The notes: generated from the sequence alone by a model not told the origin. A DNA stretch of 64,000 bases from Streptomyces sp. SN-593 (GCF_016756395.1 NZ_AP018365.1:1929501-1993500); one strand, 5' to 3'; numbered from the stretch's first letter, positions 17,186 to 27,103 are shown. Program-made: numbers and translations.

Positions 17186-17991
17186 GATTTCTTGGCCTTA
17201 GTCGTCCGGGCTGCGAGCCAGACCGCGATGCCGAGCAGCGTGCCGAGACCGAAGACCCAGGCGAACAGGCCCTCGGAGACCGGGCCGATGGAGCCGAGCG
17301 TGAAGCCGCCGGGGTTGGGGCTATCCGCGCTGTCCACGGCCTTCAGGTAGGCGATGATGTTCGCCTTCGCGTCGGAGGGCATCGTGCTGTCCGGGAAGGA
17401 CGGCATGTTCTGCGGGCCGGTCTGCATGGCCTCGTAGATGTCCTTGGACGAGACGCTCTTCAGGCTCGGCGCGAACTTGCCGTGCGTCAGCGCGCCGCCC
17501 TTGCCCACGAAGTTGTGGCACTGCGAGCAGTTGGTCCGGAACAGCTCGCCGCCCTTGGCGACGTCGGCGGAGGCCGGGCTGTACTGGTCCTTCGTCGGGG
17601 TCGCCGGGCCGGGGCCGAGCGACGCGACGTACGCGGCGAGCTGGTCGATCTCGGACTGGCTGTAGGTGTTCTTCTTCGCCTCGATCTGCGGGCCCGGCTG
17701 CTTGGCCGGCATGCGGCCGGTGCCGACCTGGAAGTCCACCGCGGCCGAGCCGACGCCGACGAGGCTGGGCCCGTCGGAGCTGCCCTGCCCCGAGGTGCCG
17801 TGGCAGCTCGCGCAGCCGACGTCGTAGAGCTTCTTGCCCTGCTCGATGGCGAGGGAGGACTGCGAGGTGTCAGCCTGCGCCTTCGGCGCCGGCGCGAGCG
17901 CGGCGTACAGCCCCCCGGTGGCCGCGAGCGCGAAGAGTAGGACGACAAGCGCCGCCAGCGGATGGCGTCGTCGTACGGAGAGCTTTTTCAC
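17182..17991 (-). CDS. qcrC: Cytochrome bc1 complex diheme cytochrome c subunit
   Basis: 269 residues with an N-terminal membrane anchor (~12-32), two c-type heme motifs (CASCH and CSQCH), and a C-terminal anchor followed by a basic tail. The diheme design replaces a soluble cytochrome c and delivers electrons directly to CtaC of the aa3 oxidase. The start ATG follows a 108-bp gap after ctaE on the same strand, with the qcrA overlap at the far end. Confidence 0.95.
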   Translation of the reverse strand: MKKLSVRRRHPLAALVVLLFALAATGGLYAALAPAPKAQADTSQSSLAIEQGKKLYDVGCASCHGTSGQGSSDGPSLVGVGSAAVDFQVGTGRMPAKQPGPQIEAKKNTYSQSEIDQLAAYVASLGPGPATPTKDQYSPASADVAKGGELFRTNCSQCHNFVGKGGALTHGKFAPSLKSVSSKDIYEAMQTGPQNMPSFPDSTMPSDAKANIIAYLKAVDSADSPNPGGFTLGSIGPVSEGLFAWVFGLGTLLGIAVWLAARTTKAKKS

Positions 17992-18099
17992 GGATTACCC
18001 CGGTGTCAGGATCTCTTGTGTCGATGCTTCTGGCTGTGCCGCCGGCGGGTCGCGTCCTCCGTCCGGAGTGCGACGCGGCGCCGGACGGCGCGGTACCGG

Positions 18100-18720
18100 C
18101 TACTTGATCAGGTAGATCGTGGCGAACAGGCCGATCCAGACGACATCGACGAAGTGCCAGTAGTAGGACACGACGATGGCTGCGGTGGCCTGCTGATGGG
18201 TGAACCGCTTGGCCGCGTAGGTGCGGCCCAGCACCATCAGGAACGCGATCAGACCACCCGTCACGTGCAGCCCGTGGAACCCGGTCGTCAGGTAGAACAC
18301 CGAGCCGTACGGGTCGGAACTGAGCGAGATCCCGTCCTTCCTGACCAGGTTCGTGTACTCGAAGATCTGCCCGCCGATGAAGATGGCGCCCATCACGAAC
18401 GTCACGATGAACCAGGAGCGCAGCTTCTTCACGTCACCGCGCTCGGCGGCGAAGACGCCCATCTGGCACGTGAAGGAGGAGAGCACGAGGATCGTCGTGT
18501 TCGTCGCGGAGAACGGCACGTTCAGCGCGTCGGCGTGGGCCTTCCAGAAGGTCTCACCAGTGACCGACCGAAGAGTGAAGTACATCGCGAAGAGGGCCGC
18601 GAAGAACATCAGCTCGGAACTCAGCCAGATGATGGTCCCGACGCTGGTGAGGTTCGGCCGGTTGACCGACGGGTGCGCGTGCCCGGTTTCTACTGCTGTT
18701 GCTGTCGCCACGTCCGACAT
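18100..18720 (-). CDS. ctaE: Cytochrome c oxidase subunit III
   Basis: 206 residues with five hydrophobic helices, as in short bacterial subunit III. Recognisable segments include [20 protein letters not shown], where the Glu is the conserved lipid/proton-contact residue, and [15 protein letters not shown] at the C-terminus. It is the first gene of the ctaE-qcrC-qcrA-qcrB operon, away from ctaCDF, which is usual in Streptomyces and mycobacteria. The start codon is inside a perfect palindrome (18714-18728). Confidence 0.94.
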   Translation of the reverse strand: MSDVATATAVETGHAHPSVNRPNLTSVGTIIWLSSELMFFAALFAMYFTLRSVTGETFWKAHADALNVPFSATNTTILVLSSFTCQMGVFAAERGDVKKLRSWFIVTFVMGAIFIGGQIFEYTNLVRKDGISLSSDPYGSVFYLTTGFHGLHVTGGLIAFLMVLGRTYAAKRFTHQQATAAIVVSYYWHFVDVVWIGLFATIYLIK

Positions 18721-18728
18721 TATGTCGG
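18714..18728. promoter_or_regulatory. Palindrome overlapping the ctaE start codon
   Basis: CCGACAT and ATGTCGG arms, 7 bp each and perfect, around one base. The minus-strand ATG of ctaE (18718-18720) lies within the left arm. It could be a repressor site at a short-leader or leaderless transcript, or chance in a region where the start codon contributes to the symmetry. Confidence 0.4.
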
Positions 18729-18897
18729 TCGCTTATCCGGCGCTGACTCCGGGGGTCCCCCTTCGGTGTGTCAAGCCCGGTCGGCGACCCGCACGGCCTA
18801 GTTGGCCGTCCTTCGATCGGGCGACCCCTCCTCGGAAACCCCCTGGCGGGAGTAGCATCCGAGCCACTTGAGAAATCCTTCACGAGGAGGAGCCACG

Positions 18898-19320
18898 ATG
18901 CAGGCGACCGCCACCGTGCTGGTCTACAGCGACGACGCCAACACCCGGGAGCAGGTCCGGCTCGCCGTCGGCCGCCGGCCCTCCGCCGACCTCCCCCCGG
19001 TGCGGTACCTGGAGTGCGCGACACTCCCGGCCGTGCTCAGCGAGTTGGAGAAGGGCGGCGTCGACGCCGTGGTGCTGGACGGGGAGGCCAACCCGGCCGG
19101 CGGCATGGGCGTGTGCCGCCAGGTGAAGGACGAGATCTTCCACTGCCCCCCGGCGCTGGTGCTGATCGGCCGCCCGCAGGACGCGTGGCTGGCCACCTGG
19201 AGCCGTGCCGACGCCGCGATCACCCATCCGGTGGACCCGGTGGCGCTCTCCGAAGCCCTGGCGGTCCTGCTGCGCCGCCGGCTGGAGCCCGCCACCACCA
19301 AGGCCGTCGCCCACCGGTAG
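18898..19320 (+). CDS. Receiver-like conserved protein
   Basis: 140 residues with a CheY-like alternating pattern: VLVYSDDANTREQVRLAVG at the N-terminus, GVDAVVLDGEANPAGG in the place of the phospho-acceptor loop (Asp in VLDGE), and ADAAITHPVDP near the usual switch region. The two acidic residues of the Mg site are present only in modified form and there is no output domain. It could be a single-domain response regulator or a degenerate one. AGGAGGAG 6-8 nt before ATG supports the start. It is divergent from ctaE. Confidence 0.75.
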   Translation: MQATATVLVYSDDANTREQVRLAVGRRPSADLPPVRYLECATLPAVLSELEKGGVDAVVLDGEANPAGGMGVCRQVKDEIFHCPPALVLIGRPQDAWLATWSRADAAITHPVDPVALSEALAVLLRRRLEPATTKAVAHR

Positions 19321-19387
19321 ACCCGGTGGACGACGGCTGTCCGGCACGCCCCGCCCGGACGTGGCGAAGACGCGGTAGGAGGGGCCC

Positions 19388-20719
19388 TCAGGCGGTCTGG
19401 GGGCTGAGACGGGCCGGGGTGCCGGCCGGGACGTCGACCGGAGTGGTCTGGTCCTGGTCGGTGCCGCTGTCCTGGGAACTGCTGCCGGTGCTGCCGCCGG
19501 CGCCCGCCGAACCGCCGTTCAGCGCGCTGCCCTTCTGCCACTGGGCCCAGCTCAGGTTCCAGTCGCCGAAGCCGTTGTCGAACGGCGTCATCGTCGGGCC
19601 CTGGCTGTTGACGACCTGCACGACGTCCCCGACCCGGACGTGGTCGAAGAACCACTCCGCGTCCGCGGTGCTCATGCCGGTGCAGCCGTGGCTGACGTTG
19701 GCGTACCCCTGGGAGCCCACCGACCACGGCGCGGCGTGCACGTACTCGCCGCTCCAGGTCACCCGGGTGGCCCAGTAGACCGGCAGGTCGTACGAGTCCG
19801 AGCTGCCGGCGGCGATACCGACCGTGGAGCTCTTCATCTGGACGAACGACTCCTTGTCCAGCACCACCTTGATGCCGTTGCGGGTGTCGAAGCCCGGCTT
19901 GCCGGTGGTGACCGGGAGGGTCCGGACCACCTTGCCGTCGTCCTTGAAGGTCATCTGGTCGCTGGAGGCGTCGGTGAGCGCCTCGATGCGGTCGCCGGTG
20001 TGGACCGTCAGCGGCTTGTCCGCCCCGCCGTAGAGCTTCTTGGCGATCTGCACGCCGCTGAGGGTGCTGCGGGCGGTGATCGTGGCGTGGGCGGGCCAGT
20101 ACGTGCTGGGCCGGTAGTGCAGCGTCCTGTCGTCCACCCAGTACCAGGAGCCCTGCGCGGCCCGCGGGCTACTGACGACCTGGAGGTGGGACTCCACCAC
20201 CGCGCGGGACTGCTTGTCCTTGACCGGGGCGCTGAGCGACGCGGTGATCGGCTGGCCGACGCCGTAGGTACCGGCTTCCGGGCCGAAGGTGACGTGGAAT
20301 CCGGCCGTCGCGCCGGTGGTGTCGAAGCTGAGGGTCTTGCGGCCGGGGTGGCCGCCGGAGTCCTCGGTGCTCACCCGGACGGTGTAGTGGGCGCCGGCGG
20401 CGAGCGGAGTGGTGGAGTGCCAGCTCCGGCTGTCGGCGCTGAGCTGGCCGCTGACGTACCGGCCGGTCGAGTCGGTCGCGGTGACGTCGGTGATCTGCGA
20501 GCCGTTGTGCACGGAGACCTTGAGAGGCTTGGCCGGATTGGCCTTGCCGCCGCCGGCGGAACCGAAGGTGACCTTGGCCGCGGCGTCGTGGGGGGAGGAT
20601 GCCAGCGGGTTGCCACCACCGCCGCAGGCGGCGAGTCCTATCGCGAGGGGCGCCGCGAGGATCGCGCGGCGCACGGTTATCAGCCGGCGGGGACGGGGGC
20701 GCTCGGGGAGGTGGTTCAT
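19388..20719 (-). CDS. L,D-transpeptidase lipoprotein (YkuD domain, Ig-like repeats)
   Basis: 443 residues. The N-terminus ends with lipobox LAACGGGG, followed by two Ig-like domains (~60-260) and a YkuD catalytic domain with SHGCTGMSTADAEWFF, in which His and Cys are catalytic. The order resembles mycobacterial LdtMt enzymes that form 3-3 cross-links in peptidoglycan. A Ser/Gly/Asp-rich tail follows. I start at MNHLPERPRP (ATG 20719); a TAGCGT box seven bases upstream suggests a leaderless transcript. It lies between ctaF and the receiver-like gene. Confidence 0.9.
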   Translation of the reverse strand: MNHLPERPRPRRLITVRRAILAAPLAIGLAACGGGGNPLASSPHDAAAKVTFGSAGGGKANPAKPLKVSVHNGSQITDVTATDSTGRYVSGQLSADSRSWHSTTPLAAGAHYTVRVSTEDSGGHPGRKTLSFDTTGATAGFHVTFGPEAGTYGVGQPITASLSAPVKDKQSRAVVESHLQVVSSPRAAQGSWYWVDDRTLHYRPSTYWPAHATITARSTLSGVQIAKKLYGGADKPLTVHTGDRIEALTDASSDQMTFKDDGKVVRTLPVTTGKPGFDTRNGIKVVLDKESFVQMKSSTVGIAAGSSDSYDLPVYWATRVTWSGEYVHAAPWSVGSQGYANVSHGCTGMSTADAEWFFDHVRVGDVVQVVNSQGPTMTPFDNGFGDWNLSWAQWQKGSALNGGSAGAGGSTGSSSQDSGTDQDQTTPVDVPAGTPARLSPQTA

Positions 20720-20778
20720 GCGACTCACGCTAGGAACGGCCGCCGGATTCCGCGCGGTGGACGCCTGCAAAACGGTGA

Positions 20779-20819
20779 GGGCGGGCCCTGAGCACCGTGT
20801 CGGTGCTCCGGACCCGCCC
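20779..20819 (-). terminator. Interrupted hairpin downstream of ctaF
   Basis: Two nested perfect stems, GGGCGGG with CCCGCCC outside and GAGCACCG with CGGTGCTC inside, around a 3-nt loop. It follows the stop of minus-strand ctaF and closes the ctaCDF unit before the L,D-transpeptidase gene. Confidence 0.7.
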
Positions 20820-20852
20820 CTCGGTCGGCGGCCGTCGCGGCCGCCCGTGCGC

Positions 20853-21251
20853 CTACTGGGTGCGGTTCTCACCGTGGTAGTACTCGAACACCCATCCCCA
20901 CACGCCGACCAGGATCACCGGCAGGGAGAAGAAGAGCAGCCACCAGCCGAAGATGATGCCGAGGAAGGCCAGGCTGCCGCCGATCGCCAGGGCGAGCGGC
21001 TGCCAGCTGTGCGGGCTGAAGAAGCCCAGCTCGCCCGCGTCGTCGGCGACGTCCGCGTCCTCCCGGTCCTGCGCGCCGGTGTCGGCCCGCCGGGCGGTGA
21101 ACGCCAGGTAGAAGCCGACCATGGTGCACAGCGCGAAGGCCATGAACAGCGCCGTGGTGCCGGCCGCTTCCTTCGACCACAGTCCGTAGACGATCGCCGA
21201 CGCCAGGATGAAGGCGGCGAAGCCCAGGAACATCTTGCCTTGGACCTTCAC
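20853..21251 (-). CDS. ctaF: Cytochrome c oxidase subunit IV (actinobacterial)
   Basis: 132 residues with four predicted membrane helices: two near the N-terminus ([17 protein letters not shown] and [17 protein letters not shown]) and two after the loop containing HSWQPLALA. This is the small actinobacterial aa3 subunit. The GTG start overlaps the ctaD TGA by 4 nt. The C-terminus ends [12 protein letters not shown]. Confidence 0.92.
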   Translation of the reverse strand: MKVQGKMFLGFAAFILASAIVYGLWSKEAAGTTALFMAFALCTMVGFYLAFTARRADTGAQDREDADVADDAGELGFFSPHSWQPLALAIGGSLAFLGIIFGWWLLFFSLPVILVGVWGWVFEYYHGENRTQ

Positions 21252-22993
21252 TTGCCGGCCTCCGTCTCGTCCGAGCCGGACAGCACGGGCGCCGCCGGGG
21301 CTCCGCTGTGGGCCAGCGCGTCCAGGGCCGCGATCTCCGGGTGGTGCAGGTCGAACGCCGGGGATTCGGAGCGGATCCGGGGCAGCGTGAGGAAGTTGTG
21401 CCGCGGCGGCGGGCAGGAGGTCGCCCACTCCAGCGAACGGCCGTAGCCCCACGGGTCGTCGACCTCGACCTTCTTGCCGTACTTCGCCGTCTTCCAGACG
21501 TTGTAGAGGAACGGCAGGATCGACAGGCCGAGCAGGAACGAGCTGATCGTGGACACCGTGTTCAGCGTGGTGAACCCGTCCGCCGCGAGGTAGTCCGCGT
21601 AGCGGCGGGGCATGCCCTCGACACCCAGCCAGTGCTGGACGAGGAAGGTGCCGTGGAAGCCGAAGAACAGCGTCCAGAAGGTGATCTTGCCCAGTCGCTC
21701 GTCGAGCATCTTCCCGGTCATCTTGGGCCACCAGAAGTGGAAGCCCGCGAACATCGCGAACACCACGGTGCCGAAGACGACGTAGTGGAAGTGCGCGACC
21801 ACGAAGTACGAGTCCGAGACGTGGAAGTCCAGCGGCGGCGCCGCCAGGATGACACCGGTCAGACCACCGAAGGTGAAGGTGATCAGGAAGCCGATGGACC
21901 ACAGCATCGGTGTCTCGAAACTGAGCGAGCCCTTCCACATGGTGCCGATCCAGTTGAAGAACTTCACACCGGTCGGTACCGCGATCAGGAAGGTCATGAA
22001 CGAGAAGAACGGCAGCAGCACGCCGCCGGTGACGTACATGTGGTGCGCCCACACCGTGACCGACAGGCCGGCGATGGAGATCGTCGCGGCGACCAGGCCG
22101 ATGTAGCCGAACATCGGCTTGCGGCTGAAGACCGGGATGACCTCGGAGATGATGCCGAAGAACGGCAGCGCGATGATGTACACCTCTGGGTGGCCGAAGA
22201 ACCAGAAGAGGTGCTGCCACAGCAGTGCGCCGCCGTTGGCCGCGTCGAAGACGTGCGCGCCGAACTTCCGGTCCGCTTCCAGACACAGCAGCGCGGCCGC
22301 CAGCACCGGGAAGGCGAGCAGCACGAGCACCGCGGTCAGCAGCACGTTCCAGCAGAAGATCGGCATCCGGAACATCGTCATGCCCGGGGCGCGCATGCAG
22401 ATGATCGTGGTGATGAAGTTGACCGCGCCGAGGATCGTGCCGAAGCCGGACAGCGCCAGACCCATGATCCACATGTCGGCGCCGACACCGGGCGAGTTCA
22501 CCGCGTTGGACAGCGGCGAGTACGCGAACCAGCCGAAGTCGGCCGCACCCTGCGGGGTGACGAAGCCGCCCACCGCGATCAGCGAGCCGAACAGGTAGAG
22601 CCAGTAGGCGAACATGTTCAGCCGCGGGAACGCCACGTCGGGCGCGCCGATCTGCAGCGGCATGATCCAGTTGGTGAAGCCCGCGAACAGCGGCGTCGCG
22701 AACATCAGCAGCATCACGGTGCCGTGCATCGTGAACGCCTGGTTGAACTGCTCGTTGGACAGGATCTGGTTGCCCGGACGCGCCAGCTCGGCCCGCATCA
22801 GCAGCGCCAGGACGCCGCCGATCAGGAAGAACGCGAACGACGTCACCAGGTACATGGTGCCGATGGTCTTGTGGTCGGTGGTGGTGAGCCACGACACGGA
22901 CATCGAACCGGGCTTCCTGACCCGGGCCGGGATTTCGTCCTCGTAGGAGTCGTCGGCCTCCGCCGCACCCTGAGGTTCGTTGAGAATGCTCAT
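21248..22993 (-). CDS. ctaD: Cytochrome c oxidase subunit I
   Basis: 581 residues with twelve helices. It holds heme a, heme a3 and CuB and reduces oxygen while pumping protons. Landmarks are [18 protein letters not shown] (heme a His), [14 protein letters not shown] (CuB His and the Tyr cross-link, with the E-x-x of the K/D channels), [11 protein letters not shown] (CuB His pair) and [13 protein letters not shown] (heme ligands). The start is at MSILNEPQ, where ATGA overlaps ctaC. The long C-terminal tail ([17 protein letters not shown]) is typical of actinobacteria. Confidence 0.96.
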   Translation of the reverse strand: MSILNEPQGAAEADDSYEDEIPARVRKPGSMSVSWLTTTDHKTIGTMYLVTSFAFFLIGGVLALLMRAELARPGNQILSNEQFNQAFTMHGTVMLLMFATPLFAGFTNWIMPLQIGAPDVAFPRLNMFAYWLYLFGSLIAVGGFVTPQGAADFGWFAYSPLSNAVNSPGVGADMWIMGLALSGFGTILGAVNFITTIICMRAPGMTMFRMPIFCWNVLLTAVLVLLAFPVLAAALLCLEADRKFGAHVFDAANGGALLWQHLFWFFGHPEVYIIALPFFGIISEVIPVFSRKPMFGYIGLVAATISIAGLSVTVWAHHMYVTGGVLLPFFSFMTFLIAVPTGVKFFNWIGTMWKGSLSFETPMLWSIGFLITFTFGGLTGVILAAPPLDFHVSDSYFVVAHFHYVVFGTVVFAMFAGFHFWWPKMTGKMLDERLGKITFWTLFFGFHGTFLVQHWLGVEGMPRRYADYLAADGFTTLNTVSTISSFLLGLSILPFLYNVWKTAKYGKKVEVDDPWGYGRSLEWATSCPPPRHNFLTLPRIRSESPAFDLHHPEIAALDALAHSGAPAAPVLSGSDETEAGK

Positions 22994-23982
22994 GTGGTCT
23001 TGGGCTCCGAGTTCTTCGCGTTGCCCGTGGTGGCGATGCCCGACGGCAGGAAACCGGTCTGACCCTTCGCCGCCAGGTCCTTGAGGTGCTGCTCGTACTG
23101 CGCCGGCGTGACCACCTTCACGTTGAACAGCATCCGCGAGTGGTCGACACCGCAGAGTTCGGCGCACTTGCCCTTGAAGTCGCCGAGGCGGCTCGGGGTG
23201 ACCTGGAAGTCGTTGGTCTGGCCGGGCACGACGTCCATCTTCATCAGGAAGGGGACGACCCAGAAGTCGTGGATGACGTCACGCGAGGTCAGCACGAACC
23301 GGACGGTCTCGCCCTTGGGCAGCCACAGCGTGGGCCCGGGCAGCCCGGTGTCCGGGTCCTTGCTGGCCGCGGTGCCGACGTCGTAGACGCCCTCCTCGCC
23401 CTTCTGCCAGTCGAGCTTGTTCTGCGGGATCTCGGAGATCTCCGACGGCACCTTCTTGGGTGTCGCCGCGTTGCCGTCCACGTTCTCCAGGTAGTTGAAG
23501 CCCCAGCTCCACTGGAACCCGACCACGTTGATCACGTGCTGCGGCTTCTTCGAGGTGTCCAGCAGCTTCGTCTCGTCCCGGGCGGTGAAGTAGAACAGCA
23601 CCGCGATCACGAGGATCGGGACGATCGTGTAGAAGGCCTCGATCGGCATGTTGTAACGGGTCTGCGGAGGGACCTCGACCTTGGTCCGGCTGCGCCGGTG
23701 GAAGATCACGCTCCACAGGATCAGGCCCCAGACCAGTACGCCGGTCGCCAGTGCGGCGGCCCAGGAGCCCTGCCAGAGGGAGAGGATTCGCGGTGCCTGT
23801 TCCGTCGCCGGGGTGGGCATACCGAGGCGGGGATAGTCCTTGTAGGAGCAACCGGTAGCGGTTACCAGGACCAGGCCCGCGGCCAGCGCCCGCGGCAGCC
23901 ATCGCCGCACCGGGCGCCGCGACAATGGGGTACCTCCCACGCCGTCCTGGCCGTGGGGGAGGTCGGAGCCGTTGGGACTCAC
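22990..23982 (-). CDS. ctaC: Cytochrome c oxidase subunit II
   Basis: About 330 residues. The N-terminus carries a lipobox TATGC, so the mature protein is probably lipidated. Two membrane helices (around residues 72-90 and 115-135) follow. The cupredoxin domain has the CuA ligands in [12 protein letters not shown] (~273-284) and VIHDFWV. It accepts electrons from QcrC. GTG at 23982 with GGAAGG upstream is the preferred start; a further extension to 24087 is Arg-rich and unlikely. Confidence 0.93.
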   Translation of the reverse strand: MSPNGSDLPHGQDGVGGTPLSRRPVRRWLPRALAAGLVLVTATGCSYKDYPRLGMPTPATEQAPRILSLWQGSWAAALATGVLVWGLILWSVIFHRRSRTKVEVPPQTRYNMPIEAFYTIVPILVIAVLFYFTARDETKLLDTSKKPQHVINVVGFQWSWGFNYLENVDGNAATPKKVPSEISEIPQNKLDWQKGEEGVYDVGTAASKDPDTGLPGPTLWLPKGETVRFVLTSRDVIHDFWVVPFLMKMDVVPGQTNDFQVTPSRLGDFKGKCAELCGVDHSRMLFNVKVVTPAQYEQHLKDLAAKGQTGFLPSGIATTGNAKNSEPKTT

Positions 23983-24328
23983 GTAGCGCCTTCCCGAGAG
24001 TCTCGCCCGCGCGTCCCGAGTGTTCCGGCCGTCTGCTGGTCGGTCGGCCCGAGCGCGGGCGCGTAGGTGTGGATGTTTATGCGGCACAAACCCTACTGGA
24101 CGCTATTTGGAGTCTCGCGGGGAGGGGGGCCAACGCGCCGGGGCGCTCCCCGAAAGGTTGGATCACGTGCGGATCGCCTGCGTGCCGGGGGGCCGTCGGG
24201 TGCCGCTCGGCTGTCTCTCGGCTGTCTCTCGGGTGCCGCGCCCGCCCGGAATGCCGCACGCCGCCGACGTTCTGACGCCGCGCCGAACGGCGCCGCCGGG
24301 CGGCGGACCGGGGTTGTAGCGTGCTGAG
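23983..24328. other. Divergent intergenic region between ctaC and the desulfurase-TusA gene
   Basis: No gene is visible. On the minus strand a TAGGGT box at 24090-24095 could be the -10 of the ctaCDF promoter, giving a leader of about 100 nt. On the plus strand a TAGCGT-like box ends six bases before the GTG at 24329, suggesting a leaderless mRNA. The repeated CTCGG-CTGTCTCTCGG stretch near 24205-24235 is a short direct repeat with no known role. Confidence 0.45.
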
Positions 24329-25894
24329 GTGCCCTACTTCGACGCGGCGTCCGCCGCTCCCCTGCACCCGGTGGCGCGCGAGGCGCTGCTCGCCGCGCTC
24401 GACGAGGGATGGGCCGACCCGGCCCGGCTGTACCGCGAGGGGCGGCGGGCGCGGCTGCTGTTGGACGCGGCGCGCGAGGCCGCCGCGGAGGCGGTCGGCT
24501 GCCGCGCCGACGAGTTGGTGTTCACTCCTTCGGGGACGCGCGCGCTGCACTCGGCGGTGTCGGGGGTGGCCGCGGCGCGGCGCCGGGCCGGCCGCCGGCT
24601 GGTGGTGTCGGCGGTGGAGCACTCCGCGGTGCTGCACGCCGCCGAGGCGGTCGCGGGGGGCGGGACCGTACAGGTCGGGGTGGATCGGACCGGGCGGGTG
24701 GCGCCGGCGGACTTCGCGGCGGCGCTCGCGGGCGGCGCGGAGCCGGGGACCGGGGCAGAGCAGACGACAGGGGAGGAACCGGCGGCCGGGGAGGGCACCG
24801 CGCTGGCCGCGCTCCAGTCGGCGAACCACGAGGTGGGCACCGTCCAACCGGTCGCGGAGGTGGCCGACCTGTGCCGCGCGGCCGGGGTGCCGCTGCTGGT
24901 GGACGCGGCCCAGTCGCTGGCGTGGGGACCGGTGGAGGGCGCCTGGTCGCTGCTGGCGGCGAGCGCGCACAAGTGGGGCGGCCCACCCGGAGTGGGGCTG
25001 CTGGCGGTGCGCAAGGGCACCCGGTACGCCCCCCAGGAGCCCGCGGACGAGCGGGAGTCGGGCCGCTCCCCCGGTTTCCAGAACCTGCCCGCGATCGTGG
25101 CGGCGGCCGCGTCGCTGCGGGCGGTCCGCGCGCAGGCCGCGTCGGAGGCAGCCCGGCTCTCGGCCCTGGTGGACCGGATCAGGACGGAGGTGCCCCGGCT
25201 GGTGCCGGACGTCGAGGTGGTCGGCCACGACCGGCTGCGGCTGCCGCACCTGGTCACCTTCTCCTGCCTGTACGTCGACGGGGAGGCGCTGCTGGCCGGT
25301 CTGGACCTGGCGGGCTTCTCGGTCTCCTCGGGGTCGTCCTGCACCTCCAGCACCCTCACGCCGAGCCATGTGCTCAGGGCCATGGGAGTGCTGTCGGAGG
25401 GGAACATCCGGGTGTCGCTGCCCGCCGGCGCCACGGCGGCCGACGTCGACCGCTTCCTGGACACGCTGCCCGGGGTGGTGGCGAGGGTGCGCGCCCACCT
25501 CGACGCACCGGCGGCCGTACGCGGAGCGGAGGACGAACCCGCTGCCCGGGCGCACGCCGACGCCCCGGAGCCCGGGCACGAGGACCGGAACGGGGGCCGG
25601 GACCGGAACGGGCACGAGGACCGGAACGGCGACGGCAGCCAGGGCGGCGGGCGGAACGAGGGCGGGGACGCGGGCCTGGTGGTCGACTCGCTCGGCAAGC
25701 GCTGCCCGATCCCGGTCATCGAACTCGCCCGGGTGATCGGCCGGGTGCCGGTCGGCGGCCTCGTCACGGTGCTGTCCGACGACGAGGCCGCGCGCCTGGA
25801 CATCCCCGCGTGGTGCGAGATGCGCGCCCAGGAGTACGTCGGTGAACGCCCCGCCGAGCGCGGCGCCGCCTACGTGGTGCGGCGCCGCGGCTGA
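24329..25894 (+). CDS. IscS-type cysteine desulfurase fused to a TusA sulfur-carrier domain
   Basis: 521 residues. Residues 1-390 are a class V PLP enzyme: Lys215 in SAHKWGGPPG should bind PLP, and Cys338 in SVSSGSSCTSST is the persulfide Cys of group I (IscS/NifS) desulfurases. A charged linker (~395-448) repeats the hexapeptide HEDRNG-like unit. The C-terminus is TusA-like, with Cys459 in LGKRCPIPVIEL (CPxP motif) accepting sulfur. One chain therefore holds both donor and carrier of a sulfur relay. Targets are unknown; tRNA thiolation or molybdopterin synthesis are possible. The gene is divergent from ctaCDF. Confidence 0.9.
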   Translation: MPYFDAASAAPLHPVAREALLAALDEGWADPARLYREGRRARLLLDAAREAAAEAVGCRADELVFTPSGTRALHSAVSGVAAARRRAGRRLVVSAVEHSAVLHAAEAVAGGGTVQVGVDRTGRVAPADFAAALAGGAEPGTGAEQTTGEEPAAGEGTALAALQSANHEVGTVQPVAEVADLCRAAGVPLLVDAAQSLAWGPVEGAWSLLAASAHKWGGPPGVGLLAVRKGTRYAPQEPADERESGRSPGFQNLPAIVAAAASLRAVRAQAASEAARLSALVDRIRTEVPRLVPDVEVVGHDRLRLPHLVTFSCLYVDGEALLAGLDLAGFSVSSGSSCTSSTLTPSHVLRAMGVLSEGNIRVSLPAGATAADVDRFLDTLPGVVARVRAHLDAPAAVRGAEDEPAARAHADAPEPGHEDRNGGRDRNGHEDRNGDGSQGGGRNEGGDAGLVVDSLGKRCPIPVIELARVIGRVPVGGLVTVLSDDEAARLDIPAWCEMRAQEYVGERPAERGAAYVVRRRG

Positions 25895-25930
25895 GCGGGG
25901 CGGACGGGTGCGGTGCGGGTGCGGGTGCGG

Positions 25931-26908
25931 TCAGGCGCCGATGTGGCCGCGCACCTCGTCGGCGGCGGTGTCGCCGTACGCCTTCGCGAAGCGCTCCATG
26001 AAGTGGCCGCGGCGCAGTTCGTACTCCTGGGTGCCGAGGGTCTCGATCACCAGGGTGGCGAGCATGCAGCCGATCTGGGCGGCGCGCTCCAGGCCGACGC
26101 CCCAGGCGAGGCCGGACAGGAAGCCGGCGCGGAAGCCGTCGCCGACGCCCGTCGGGTCGACCTTCGCCTCCTCCTGCGCGCAGCCGACGACGATGTCCGG
26201 CTCGCCCTTGCGCTCGATCCGGACGCCCTTGGCGCCGAGGGTGGTCACCCGGTTCTCCACCCGGTCCAGGATCTCCGCCGCGCTCCAGCCCGTCTTGGAC
26301 TCGATCAGCCCGGCCTCGTACTCGTTGTTGAACAGGTACGCGGCGCCCTCGACGAGCACCCGGATGTCGTCGCCGTCCATACGGGCGATCTGCTGGGAGA
26401 AGTCCGCGGCGAACGGGATGGAGCGGGCCCGGCACTCCTGGGTGTGGCGGATCATCGCCTCGGGGTCGTCGGCGCCGATGGAGACCAGGTCCAGGCCGCC
26501 GATCCGCTCGGCGACGTGCTGCAACTCGATCAGCCGCGCCTCGCTCATCGCACCGGTGTAGAAGGAGCCGATCTGGTTGTGCTCCGAGTCGGTGGTGCAG
26601 ATGAAGCGGGCGGTGTGCAGCACGTCGGAGATCCGCACCGAGTCGGTGTCCACGCCGTGGCGCTCGAGCCAGGCCCGGTACTCCGCGAAGTCGGTGCCCG
26701 CCGCGCCGACCAGGATCGGCTTGGTGCCGAGCTGGCCCATGCCGAAGCAGATGTTGGCCGCGACGCCGCCGCGCCGCACGTCCAGCGCGTCGACGAGGAA
26801 CGACAGCGACACCGTGTGGAGTTGGTCCGCGACCAGCTGATCGGCGAACCGCCCGGGGAAGTTCATCAGGTGGTCGGTGGCAATGGATCCAGTTACGGCG
26901 ATGCGCAC
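25931..26908 (-). CDS. PfkB-family sugar/nucleoside kinase
   Basis: 325 residues. N-terminal VTGSIATDHLMNFPG and the glycine-rich RRGGVAANICFGMGQLG are PfkB signature 1 elements; DPTGVGDGFRAGFLSGL is signature 2 with the catalytic Asp. It resembles adenosine kinase-like members of actinobacteria, but the substrate cannot be fixed. GTG at 26908 has AGGGAG upstream. It converges on the desulfurase-TusA gene, and only 36 bp separate the two stops, filled with GGTGCG repeats. Confidence 0.88.
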   Translation of the reverse strand: MRIAVTGSIATDHLMNFPGRFADQLVADQLHTVSLSFLVDALDVRRGGVAANICFGMGQLGTKPILVGAAGTDFAEYRAWLERHGVDTDSVRISDVLHTARFICTTDSEHNQIGSFYTGAMSEARLIELQHVAERIGGLDLVSIGADDPEAMIRHTQECRARSIPFAADFSQQIARMDGDDIRVLVEGAAYLFNNEYEAGLIESKTGWSAAEILDRVENRVTTLGAKGVRIERKGEPDIVVGCAQEEAKVDPTGVGDGFRAGFLSGLAWGVGLERAAQIGCMLATLVIETLGTQEYELRRGHFMERFAKAYGDTAADEVRGHIGA

Positions 26909-27051
26909 GGCGGCGGCTCCCTGGAAACGGTATTGGGGGACGCCTAACGCTACAGGGGCCGGGCGCCCGACCGGCCCCGGCGGCCCCGTCCCGCCGCCAC
27001 CGGACCGGCCCTGGCGGCGGGGCGGCCCGCGGCGCCCGCTCCCTCCCGAAA

Positions 27052-27097
27052 CTACCGGTTGGTAGGACTTTGTCCGAGCCGCGAAGGTGCCTAGGGT
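27052..27097 (+). promoter_or_regulatory. Operator-like palindrome and promoter for the small gene at 27104
   Basis: CTACC-GGTT-GGTAG (27052-27065) is a perfect short palindrome of the type bound by some TetR proteins. It lies just before TTGTCC (27070-27075) and TAGGGT (27092-27097), which are 16 bp apart. The -10 ends 6 bp before the ATG at 27104, so the transcript is predicted to be leaderless. No TetR gene is adjacent. Confidence 0.45.
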
Positions 27098-27103
27098 CGA
27101 AGT

